DNA from: Burkholderia metallica
Lineage (GTDB): Bacteria > Pseudomonadota > Gammaproteobacteria > Burkholderiales > Burkholderiaceae
Assembly (NCBI RefSeq): GCF_902832845.1
Contig: NZ_CADFDB010000019.1
Coordinates: 1 to 64,000, forward strand
DNA: 64,000 nt
Direction: 5' to 3'
Shown here: positions 17,975-24,867 of the stretch, one piece after another
Layout of the letters: each line of letters begins with the position of its first letter
How positions within the stretch are numbered: position 1 is the first letter of the stretch
The notes under the pieces: generated by a model
What the model was told of the DNA's origin: nothing
What the model saw: the letters and a program-made list of their open reading frames with translations, nothing else
Databases searched by the model: none
Position numbers and translations under genes: made by a program

Positions 17975-18426
17975 GCGAAGTACCCCTCGTCGATCTGCGT
18001 GAGGGCTTCCTCGACGAGCCGCGCGCCATGCTCGGTGCTCGCCATGTCGAGCGACGTGCGGCCGCCGAAGCGCTGGAGCCCGTTGCGCAGCCACGCCATC
18101 GCCTTGTCCTGGTCGCCGAACGTGGCCGTCGCCTGCGCGACGATGCGGGCGAGACGGATCGCCTTGTCGGATTCCTCCGGCGACAGGCGTTCGTGCGCCT
18201 GGCGACGATGGCTCAGCGTACGGCGCGGAATGATGAAGGCCAGCTCGTCGGATTTCAGCCCGCGCTCGGACAGCCGGTCGATCACCGACACGTCGACGCG
18301 CGCGCTCGCCAGCTCGGCAAGGTCGGCGCCCGAGCGGACGCGGATCGCCAGTAACTGTTCGAGAATCGTGAATTCGGCCTGACGCGGATGCGCGACGCCC
18401 GAAGGATGGAAAGCAATGGTGCTCAT
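17971..18426 (-). CDS. Xre/MbcA/ParS-family antitoxin (DUF2384)
   Basis: A 151-residue partner of the RES toxin. The N-terminal part is a Xre-like helix-turn-helix (VSVIDRLSERGLKSDELAFI, then IPRRTLSHRRQAHERLSPEE), and the C-terminal part is the DUF2384 toxin-binding domain (MAWLRNGLQRFGGRTSLDMA, ending QIDEGYFA). I start it at the ATG at 18426, which follows a strong GGGAGAGG; the frame continues 8 codons upstream through the operator. It should neutralise the toxin and repress the operon, consistent with the paired inverted repeats at its promoter. Confidence 0.9.
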   Translation of the reverse strand: MSTIAFHPSGVAHPRQAEFTILEQLLAIRVRSGADLAELASARVDVSVIDRLSERGLKSDELAFIIPRRTLSHRRQAHERLSPEESDKAIRLARIVAQATATFGDQDKAMAWLRNGLQRFGGRTSLDMASTEHGARLVEEALTQIDEGYFA

Positions 18427-18436
18427 GACCTCTCCC

Positions 18437-18469
18437 GGCAATTTGCCCAATCATTATAGGCGTTTTGCC
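18437..18469 (-). promoter_or_regulatory. Toxin-antitoxin promoter with paired operators
   Basis: A perfect -10 box, TATAAT on the minus strand, occupies 18453-18458. It is flanked by two 11-bp sites of the form GGC-N5-GCC, at 18437-18447 and 18459-18469, exactly 22 bp apart (two helical turns). This is what dimeric Xre-type autorepression would need. No good -35 box is visible. Confidence 0.6.
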
Positions 18470-18793
18470 AGGAAGACGCGGGGGAGATCGCGGGCGGGCT
18501 CGGAATGGGTGTCAGGGGGCAATTCTGAAGGCGGTGGGCCGAGGGGCCCCTGCTATCTGGTGGCGATGTGCTGGGGTCGCGAATCGACGATTCGCCTCGG
18601 TGGCGGGATGGGGTTGTTCAGTATATAAAGTCAGGCGGGTGTCGTATGGTTGTCACGTAACAACTTTAGCTATCGGTTTCTTTTGTTCTTACTTCGCCAA
18701 CCCGGCTTCCAGGCTAGGGTTGAGTGGCTCGATCGCGGCAGAAGATACTCGGCAATTTCAGTGCTCAACATGAGGGACGCGGTGTCTGGTGAA
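18470..18793. other. Intergenic region, lower GC, no supported gene
   Basis: About 320 bases between the toxin-antitoxin promoter and the DUF1289 gene. GC is visibly lower around 18610-18720. A 7-bp inverted repeat (CGAATCG-A-CGATTCG, 18580-18594) is present. A plus-strand open frame from 18650 to 19069 overlaps the DUF1289 gene and has no recognisable domain, so I do not call it. Confidence 0.4.
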
Positions 18794-19033
18794 TCACCGT
18801 CCGTCGCGACGGAAACGCATCGCCGCGCCTTCGCGCCGGATATGTTTCCCTATCGCGCGTTTCTCGTCGTCGTTCATGAACGTTCGGTCCGCAACTTCGT
18901 CGGTCGTTCGGCCCCACCCTTTGCAGACGTCGTTGAACAGTGTCGAACACATGCCGATACAGGGGCCGTCGGATACGTCGTGAAGCGCGGAAGCCATCGG
19001 ACACTCGTCTCGGTTGAAAATCTGATCGCTCAA
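18794..19033 (-). CDS. DUF1289 family small cysteine protein
   Basis: A 79-residue protein matching DUF1289: DGPCIGMCSTLFNDVCKGWG followed by RTTDEVADRTFMNDDEKRAI. In this family four Cys (CxxxC...CxxC) probably bind metal; here Cys25, Cys29 and Cys37 are kept but the fourth position is Trp40. Function unknown. The start is a TTG at 19033 with GGTGAGA upstream; an internal ATG at codon 13 is possible. It lies in a lower-GC stretch and opposes an overlapping plus-strand frame that lacks any family signature. Confidence 0.72.
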   Translation of the reverse strand: MSDQIFNRDECPMASALHDVSDGPCIGMCSTLFNDVCKGWGRTTDEVADRTFMNDDEKRAIGKHIRREGAAMRFRRDGR

Positions 19034-19238
19034 TGGATCTCACCCCATAAACGGCTACCTTTCCGCTAGCCATGTGGCCAACAGCACGCCACCAGTCCGC
19101 CCCGCTTGCCTGGCGACGGCGCCAGTCGATCGTGCAATTGACCAAATACAATCGCACTCCTGAATAACCTGCACCCCTTTCATGTTTCTCGCACGATCTC
19201 CACTCACCACCCCGGATCGTGCACCCTCCCGAAACCAG

Positions 19239-19880
19239 TCAACCGCTCCACGCGGACGATCGAATCACGCTGCAGAAATTGCCTGCATGGAAATGCGGAT
19301 CCTTGTCTGCGAGCACGTCGGCCTTCACGTTGCCGAACGTCGTTTGCGGCTTGTGCCTGATCCCGTCGTAGAACGCCTGGATGATGTCCTCCTTGAAGTG
19401 CCGTGTACGCGGATGCGCGCGAACGACGGCCTCGCGTTCGGCGTCGCTGTATTCCGGATACGTCAGGCCCAGCACATCCATCTCGACACCCGCCGTGACG
19501 AGCGCGATCACCGGATGCATGTGCTGCGGAATGCCCGGCGTGGTATGCAGCGCGATCGAAGTCCATACGACGTCCATATCCTGCTGCGAAATGCCCTTGC
19601 CCTTCAGGAAATCGCGGGCGGCGTTCGCGCCGTCCACTTCGAAACGCTCGCACGCGCTGCTGTGCACGTGCGTCAGCCCCATGTCGTGGAACATGCAACC
19701 GCAGTAGAGCAACTCGGGATCGTATTCGAGCCCACGTCGCCGGCCCGCGAGCGCCGCGAAATAGAAGACGCGGCTCGAATGATGGAACAGCAACGGAGAC
19801 GCGGTATCGCGAACGAGTTCGGTGATTTCACGCGTCAGTTGGCTATCCGGAAGGGTGATGCCTGCAACGTTCTCAGTCAT
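19239..19880 (-). CDS. HD-domain hydrolase, cyanamide hydratase-like
   Basis: A 213-residue HD protein. Metal-binding residues are visible in order: LLFHHSSRVFYFA (His), CGCMFHDMGLT (His-Asp), and SIALHTTPGIPQHMHPVIAL with further His residues. This resembles the cyanamide hydratase-like branch of HD proteins, but the substrate cannot be told from sequence. The start at 19880 follows GGAGGTCGATC; the open frame extends to 20030 without a better start. It diverges from a GlxA-type regulator, and the 212-base gap contains a perfect inverted repeat, so that regulator probably controls it. Confidence 0.83.
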   Translation of the reverse strand: MTENVAGITLPDSQLTREITELVRDTASPLLFHHSSRVFYFAALAGRRRGLEYDPELLYCGCMFHDMGLTHVHSSACERFEVDGANAARDFLKGKGISQQDMDVVWTSIALHTTPGIPQHMHPVIALVTAGVEMDVLGLTYPEYSDAEREAVVRAHPRTRHFKEDIIQAFYDGIRHKPQTTFGNVKADVLADKDPHFHAGNFCSVIRSSAWSG

Positions 19881-19939
19881 GATCGACCTCCATTGAAAAC
19901 ACCCTTTGATTCTCCGGAGAGCGATAGCTGTCATCAATA

Positions 19940-19952
19940 GACGTATTACGTC
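19940..19952. promoter_or_regulatory. Inverted repeat in divergent promoter
   Basis: GACGTA-T-TACGTC, a perfect 13-bp inverted repeat, lies between the HD hydrolase gene and the GlxA-type regulator gene, 60 bases upstream of the hydrolase start. It is a candidate operator for the neighbouring regulator; this is inference from position and symmetry. Confidence 0.45.
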
Positions 19953-20092
19953 AAATCCTGCCATTTTGCGCGACGGACGGACAAGGGGCACGTGCCGCAA
20001 AATAAGCGCCGGGAAGAAGCATCGCCTCATGCTCGATACATCACCGGCGCCTCTATACTGCTCGTCACGTTCGACACCACACGCAATCGATC

Positions 20093-21058
20093 ATGCCGAA
20101 GGTCGTGGGAATCTTCGCCGTTCCGGGCGTTCAACTGCTCGATGTCTCCGCCCCGCTCGACGTCTTCGCGCAAGCGAACGCCGAATGCGGGAAACCGTTC
20201 TACACGTTGCGGATCATCGCGAGCGAGTCCGGCCCGATCCGCAGTTCGTCCGGCGCGCAACTGCTGCCGGACTGGATCGTTCCCGACATTCCCGAGCGCA
20301 TCGACACGCTGCTGGTCGCCGGCGCGCCGAATGCCGACCGGATCGCACTGCGCACCGACGTCCTCGCGTGGCTGCGAGCGGCGGCCGTACAGAGCAAGCG
20401 CTACGGTTCGATCTGCACCGGCGCGTTCATCCTCGCGGCCACCGGCCTGTTGAAAGGGCGCCACCTGACCACGCACTGGGCTGCCGCCGACGCACTTGCC
20501 GAAGCCTATCCGTCGCTCGCCGTCGACGCGGACGCGCTGTACGTGCGCGACGGCAAGCTGCGCACCGGCGCCGGCGTCACGGCCGGGCTCGATCTCGCGC
20601 TCGCGCTGGTCGAGGAAGATCTCGGCCGCGAGATCGCGCGACGCGTCGCCGCGCAACTCGTCATGTTCTTCAAGCGCCCGGGCGGGCAACTCCAGTTCAG
20701 CCGCAAGGGCGAGGCGCGCCCCGCCGGACGTTCGGTGCTGCAGGAGGTCCAGCGCTGGATCGCGGCGAATCCGGAACTCGAGCATTCGGTGGCGGAGCTG
20801 GCGAAGCACGCAGGCATGAGCCCGCGCCACTTCGCACGGCTGTTCCGCGCGGAAGTCGGCATGACGCCGGCCGCATGGGTCGAGGCGACCCGCATCTCGG
20901 CCGCCCGTCAATTGCTCGAAAACGGCCACGACACGCCGAAACAGGTCGCAGCGAAATGCGGCTTCGCGAACGTCGATACGCTCAGGCGGTCGTTCACCCG
21001 GCACGTCGGCATCACGCCGACCGAATACCGGAAACGGCAGACGGTTCCGGCCGAGTAA
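20093..21058 (+). CDS. GlxA-family transcriptional regulator (DJ-1/PfpI plus AraC HTH)
   Basis: A 321-residue two-domain regulator. Residues about 1-185 form a DJ-1/PfpI class I amidotransferase-like domain, with VGIFAVPGVQLLDVSAPLDV at the N-terminus and the nucleophile-elbow-like YGSICTGAFILAATGLL. Residues about 215-315 carry the AraC double helix-turn-helix (ELAKHAGMSPRHFARLFRAE, then VAAKCGFANVDTLRRSFTRH). This matches GlxA-type regulators that sense small metabolites. It is divergent from the HD hydrolase gene, its most likely target. Confidence 0.9.
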   Translation: MPKVVGIFAVPGVQLLDVSAPLDVFAQANAECGKPFYTLRIIASESGPIRSSSGAQLLPDWIVPDIPERIDTLLVAGAPNADRIALRTDVLAWLRAAAVQSKRYGSICTGAFILAATGLLKGRHLTTHWAAADALAEAYPSLAVDADALYVRDGKLRTGAGVTAGLDLALALVEEDLGREIARRVAAQLVMFFKRPGGQLQFSRKGEARPAGRSVLQEVQRWIAANPELEHSVAELAKHAGMSPRHFARLFRAEVGMTPAAWVEATRISAARQLLENGHDTPKQVAAKCGFANVDTLRRSFTRHVGITPTEYRKRQTVPAE

Positions 21059-21385
21059 CGCCGCATTGAAGTGAATGCACGACACGGATCGAACGACGCC
21101 GATCGCCGCCGCCGAAAATACTTCGGATTCCGATTCAATAGATCGATGCTCAGCCGTCAAGCCGATCGACATCATCAACCACTCGAAGCCTCTTCCGACG
21201 CCCTCGTCAAACCCGAAACCGCACCGCAATCGTCAGACGAAACATTCGTCTGCCCAGATCGTTTACCCAGTTGCAATAATCATTCACTGGAACGCGTATT
21301 TCCGACCGGTAACGTGATCGCTACGATGCAATCAACCGCTGAACGCAACGAGCGAAGCGCCAAATCAATGAAACCGGAGGTCACC
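21059..21385. other. Intergenic region, promoter of DUF4148 gene
   Basis: 327 bases with lower GC than the flanking genes. The open frames extending into it from the DUF4148 gene lack a signal peptide and look non-coding. It presumably holds the DUF4148 promoter; I see no decisive hexamers or repeats. Confidence 0.45.
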
Positions 21386-21697
21386 ATGAAGTCGTTCATC
21401 TACGCTGTCGTCGCCGCAACCGCCCTGTCCGCCTCGTACGGCGCATTCGCACAATCGAACCCGTCGGGCCAGTTGACGCGTGCCCAGGTACGCGCGGAAC
21501 TCGTCCAGCTCGAACAGGCCGGCTACAAGCCCGAGGTCTCCGACCCGTACTACCCGCGCGCGCTGCAGACCGCGCAGGCCCGCGCGACGAACTCCGATGA
21601 AACCGGCTACGGCGCGCAAGCCGCCGCCGGCGTGCGCACCGGCCGTGCGATCGCGATCAAGCAGGAAGGCCGCGACTCCGTGTATTTCGGCCAGTAA
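21386..21697 (+). CDS. DUF4148 exported protein
   Basis: A 103-residue secreted protein typical of Burkholderia. It has a Sec signal peptide ([20 protein letters not shown], cleaved after AFA) and then the DUF4148 pattern [20 protein letters not shown] with a following [12 protein letters not shown]. The start at 21386 has CGGAGG at ideal spacing. A terminator follows at 21756, so it is monocistronic. Members are abundant in this genus and their role is unknown; a periplasmic location is expected. Confidence 0.92.
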   Translation: MKSFIYAVVAATALSASYGAFAQSNPSGQLTRAQVRAELVQLEQAGYKPEVSDPYYPRALQTAQARATNSDETGYGAQAAAGVRTGRAIAIKQEGRDSVYFGQ

Positions 21698-21755
21698 GCG
21701 CCCTTCAACCGAGCCTGTCCCCGCGTATTCCCCCGCTACGCACACGGTCTGCACG

Positions 21756-21795
21756 ACACCCCGCTCCCGTTCATCGGGGCGGGGTGTTGCTTTTC
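21756..21795 (+). terminator. Intrinsic terminator
   Basis: ACACCCCGC (21756-21764) pairs perfectly with GCGGGGTGT (21779-21787), with further partial pairing inside, and is followed by TGCTTTTC. It is 58 bases downstream of the DUF4148 stop. Confidence 0.8.
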
Positions 21796-22031
21796 GAGCA
21801 TCTACTCCCCGAGCGAATCATGCCCGTCGCCAGACACGGCGTTGAGAACGACGTGTTGCGCCGAGCCGCTCATGCCGGCGGCCGGAGTTTGCGCATAGAA
21901 TGGCCGCGTGGTCGGCGCCGGCCGACACGAACGCGAGCGGAACCACGACGTCCGGCATGCCCGATCGTCGCCGCGCCCGCAGGCCGGCTCCGATGCCGCA
22001 CTCATCGCATTTTTCGAAAAGGAGCGGTTTC

Positions 22032-22745
22032 ATGTCTCAAACATCCGGTTCCATGATCACGTTTCGACGCCCGGACGGCCAGGAACTGCAGGGCTATCTC
22101 GCCACGCCGGCAAAGACCGAGGGCGCGCCCGCGGTCGTCGTCATCCAGGAATGGTGGGGGCTGAACGACCAGATCCGCGGCGTCGCGGACCGCCTCGCGC
22201 GCTGCGGCTACTTCGCGCTGGTACCCGACCTGTATCGCGGCAAGTCGACGGTCGAGGAAGAGGAAGCGCACCACCTGATGACCGGGCTCGATTTCGGCGA
22301 CGCGGCGTCGCAGGACATTCCGGGCGCCGTCACGTATCTGAAGACGCTCGCGTCGCGTGTCGCGGTGACGGGCTTCTGCATGGGCGGCGCACTCACGCTG
22401 CTGTCGCTGCAGTTCGCCGATGCGGACGCGGGCGTCACGTGGTACGGCTTCCCGCCGCTCGACTACCTCGACGCGGCAAAGCTCAAGGTGCCGCTGATGG
22501 GCCACTGGGGCACGCAGGATGCGTTCTTCGCGATCGACCAGGTCGATGCGCTCGAGAAGAAGCTGACCGACGCGAAGGTCGGTTTCGAATTCCATCGCTA
22601 TCTCGCGCATCATGCGTTCGCGAACGAGACGGCCGTCGGCCCCGGCCGCATCGCAGGCACGCAGTTCGATCCGGTGTGGTCGCAAACGGCGTGGGATCGC
22701 ACGCTCACGTTCTTCGGCCGGACGCTCTGGGAAAAGCAGGGGTAA
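22032..22745 (+). CDS. Dienelactone hydrolase family protein
   Basis: A 237-residue alpha/beta hydrolase of the dienelactone hydrolase family. The nucleophile elbow is GFCMGG with Cys116, replacing the Ser of ordinary hydrolases; the catalytic His lies in AHHAFANET, and the Asp probably in GHWGTQDAFF. The early EWWGLNDQIRGVADRLA stretch is also characteristic. Such enzymes hydrolyse carboxymethylenebutenolide-type lactones in aromatic degradation, but many paralogues have other substrates. The start at 22032 follows AAAAGGAG; upstream frames are not supported. No aromatic-degradation genes lie nearby, so the substrate is open. Confidence 0.9.
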   Translation: MSQTSGSMITFRRPDGQELQGYLATPAKTEGAPAVVVIQEWWGLNDQIRGVADRLARCGYFALVPDLYRGKSTVEEEEAHHLMTGLDFGDAASQDIPGAVTYLKTLASRVAVTGFCMGGALTLLSLQFADADAGVTWYGFPPLDYLDAAKLKVPLMGHWGTQDAFFAIDQVDALEKKLTDAKVGFEFHRYLAHHAFANETAVGPGRIAGTQFDPVWSQTAWDRTLTFFGRTLWEKQG

Positions 22746-22747
22746 CG

Positions 22748-22852
22748 TCACGCCGCTTTCCACGCGGGCGGCTGCGCAGGCTGCGCAAAAAGGCGTAGCG
22801 GCTTCTGCCGCCACGCCAGGTACCCGGCCAAAAGAAAGCGCGTAGCGCCCAC
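22748..22852 (-). CDS. Short ORF, possibly a dispersed Burkholderia repeat
   Basis: A 34-codon minus-strand frame starting at GTG 22852 encodes a peptide with the phrases RFLLAGYLAWRQKPLRLF and AQPPAWKAA. From memory, near-identical phrases recur at the ends of many short Burkholderia hypothetical proteins, suggesting a dispersed element or a family of micro-proteins. There is no convincing ribosome-binding site. Its stop lies 2 bases from the stop of the convergent dienelactone hydrolase gene. It may be a non-coding repeat with a conserved frame rather than a gene. Confidence 0.35.
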   Translation of the reverse strand: MGATRFLLAGYLAWRQKPLRLFAQPAQPPAWKAA

Positions 22853-23232
22853 GATACCGACGTGCGCTGCGCGAGCGCGGCATCAGGGCCGTGATCGCGC
22901 AGCGCAGCTGCCAGACCGCGCACGGACGCGGGCTCGGCAAGTATCGTCGAGTGGTCGAACATCCGTACTCCCGGCTCCGCAATTTTCGCCGTCTGCGCAC
23001 ACGCTTCGAGCGACGTGCGGACATTCACGAAGCATTCCTGGAACCTGGCTGCTCGCTCGTCTGCTGGAACAGCTTCAGGCGCACTAAGCAAGGTTTTTGA
23101 ACCGACCTCCGAGGCCGGCCCGGACCCTTCGTCGGCGATGCGTTGCAAGACGCCATTCGCCGTATCGGTTCCGCATAGCGTCCCGCACATACGCAAGCAT
23201 GCTCAAACCCTCCACCGCTTTCAACGAAGAAC
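22853..23232. other. Intergenic region, no supported gene
   Basis: 380 bases between the short ORF and the terminator of the efflux operon. Open frames on the minus strand (to 23196) and plus strand lack ribosome-binding sites and family patterns. I see nothing else in it. Confidence 0.4.
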
Positions 23233-23270
23233 CAAAAAGAAACGCCACGGACTTCCATCCGTGGCGTTTT
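23233..23270 (-). terminator. Intrinsic terminator of the efflux operon
   Basis: An 11-bp perfect stem (23241-23251 with 23258-23268) and 6-base loop, followed on the minus strand by a TTTCTTTTT tract. It is about 65 bases downstream of the stop of the outer-membrane channel gene. T residues also follow the stem on the plus strand, so it may work in both directions. Confidence 0.9.
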
Positions 23271-23332
23271 CGCTTCCGCATACAGCCGGTTCGAAAAACA
23301 GGCGCAATAAGCCGCGCCTGCCTTCCTTGCGC

Positions 23333-24865
23333 TTACCCGTTCGTCGCGGCTGCCGACGCAGGCGCCGGTGCGGCCGCCTTGTCGTAGTCGACCGGCGCAT
23401 CCGGCGCGCGCGGCGCTTCGCCGGCCCGCTCGATCCACCCGCCGCCCAGTGCGCGGTACAGATCGACCAGGTTCGTCCAGCGTGCGAGACGCGCGCTGAT
23501 CAGCGACTGCTGCGCCGAATACAGATCCGTCTGCGCGGTCAGCACCGACAGGTAACTGTCGACACCGTTCTTGTAACGCAGGTCCGACAGGTCGAAGCGC
23601 CTCTGTTGCGCGTGCTCGTTGCGCTCGAGCGCCGCGATCTGCTGGTCGTACGTCCCGCGTGCGGCCAGACCGTCCGACACTTCGCGGAATGCCGACTGGA
23701 TCGCCTTCTCGTAGTTCGCGATCTCGATGCGCTTCTGCACGTGTGCAAGATCGAGGTTCGCGATGTTCGAGCCGCCCTCGAAAATCGGCAGCGCGATGTT
23801 CGGTGCGAACGACCATGCCGCCGTACCTGCCTTGAACAGACCGCCGAGCGTCGGGCTCGCGGTGCCGAATGCTGCCGTCAGCGAAATCTTCGGGAAGAAC
23901 GCCGCACGCGCTGCACCGATGTTCGCGTTCGCGGCCAGCAGCGTCTGCTCGGCCTGCATCACGTCCGGACGGCGCGTGAGCAGATCCGACGGAAGGCCGG
24001 CCGGCACGTCCGCCAGCAGGTTCTGCGCGTCGAGCGGCATGCCCGGCGGCAGATCGTCCGGCAGCGGTTCGCCGATCAGCAGCACCAGCGCGTTCAACGC
24101 CTGCGCGCGGGCTCGCGCCTGTGCCTGCTGGTTCGCGAGCGCCGTCTCGACGACCGTCTGCGCCTGGCGCAGCTCGAGTTCAGAGCAGGTGCCGTTGTCG
24201 AACTGCAGCTTCGTCAGGTTGTACGAGTCCTGCGCCGTCTTCAGCGTGTTCTCGGTGATCTTCAGCAGATCGTCGGTCGACAGCAGCGTCAGGTACTGGT
24301 CGGCCACCTGCGACACCAGCGAGATTTCCGACGCCTGCCGCGCATACGCGGTCGACAGGTACTGCGCGAGTGCCTGATCCTTCAGGCTCTGCACGCGGCC
24401 GAACAGGTCGAGTTCCCACGACGCCGAAAGCCCGACGTTGTAGGTCGTCGTGATGTTGCGGCCCGGCGCCACCGTCAGTGCATTCGGCAGGCGCTCGCGG
24501 TTGCCGGTGCCCGTCGCGTCGAGCGTCGGGAACAGCCCCGCGCGCGTGATCTGGTACTGCGCGCGCGCCGCCTCGATGTTCAGCACCGACACGCGCAGGT
24601 CGCGGTTGTTTTTCAGCGCGATCTCGATCAGCCGCTGCAGGCGCGGATCGACGAAGAACTCGCGCCAGCCGATGGCGGTCGCAGCTTGCCCGTTCGCGCT
24701 GCGCGCGCCGGCCGCACCCGGCTGCGTCGCGTAGACGCCGCCGGCCGGGTACGCCTGCGCGACGGGCGCGTCGGGCCGCCTGTAATGCGGCGCCATCGTG
24801 CAGCCCGCGGCGAACAGCGCGGCTGCCAGTGCGGCCGCGGTAGCGGTCAAAGCGTGTTTTTGCAT
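23333..24865 (-). CDS. RND efflux outer-membrane channel lipoprotein (OprM family)
   Basis: A 510-residue TolC/NodT-type outer-membrane factor. The signal peptide ends in the lipobox FAAGC, and the mature start TMAPHYRRPDAPVA is typical of OprM-like lipoproteins. Two OEP repeats follow, with hallmarks SWELDLFGRVQSLKDQALAQ, SDLLTRRPDVMQAEQTLLAA and YKNGVDSYLSVLTAQTDLYS. It forms the trimeric exit duct. The start at 24865 lies 2 bases beyond the pump stop, so translation is coupled. An Ala/Pro-rich tail ends the protein. It is the last gene before the terminator. Confidence 0.93.
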   Translation of the reverse strand: MQKHALTATAAALAAALFAAGCTMAPHYRRPDAPVAQAYPAGGVYATQPGAAGARSANGQAATAIGWREFFVDPRLQRLIEIALKNNRDLRVSVLNIEAARAQYQITRAGLFPTLDATGTGNRERLPNALTVAPGRNITTTYNVGLSASWELDLFGRVQSLKDQALAQYLSTAYARQASEISLVSQVADQYLTLLSTDDLLKITENTLKTAQDSYNLTKLQFDNGTCSELELRQAQTVVETALANQQAQARARAQALNALVLLIGEPLPDDLPPGMPLDAQNLLADVPAGLPSDLLTRRPDVMQAEQTLLAANANIGAARAAFFPKISLTAAFGTASPTLGGLFKAGTAAWSFAPNIALPIFEGGSNIANLDLAHVQKRIEIANYEKAIQSAFREVSDGLAARGTYDQQIAALERNEHAQQRRFDLSDLRYKNGVDSYLSVLTAQTDLYSAQQSLISARLARWTNLVDLYRALGGGWIERAGEAPRAPDAPVDYDKAAAPAPASAAATNG

Positions 24866-24867
24866 CG

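Noticed and set aside
16520-18450. Integrase-like gene plus toxin-antitoxin pair as a mobile island
   Set aside because: No attachment-site repeats, tRNA gene or transposase nearby, and the integrase-fold protein lacks catalytic residues.
18650-19069. 139-codon plus-strand frame in lower-GC DNA
   Set aside because: It overlaps the DUF1289 gene in antisense, has no recognisable domain, and the minus-strand protein has a clear family signature.
22705-23196. 163-codon minus-strand frame after the dienelactone hydrolase
   Set aside because: No ribosome-binding site or family pattern; a different frame of the same strand carries the short repeated peptide.
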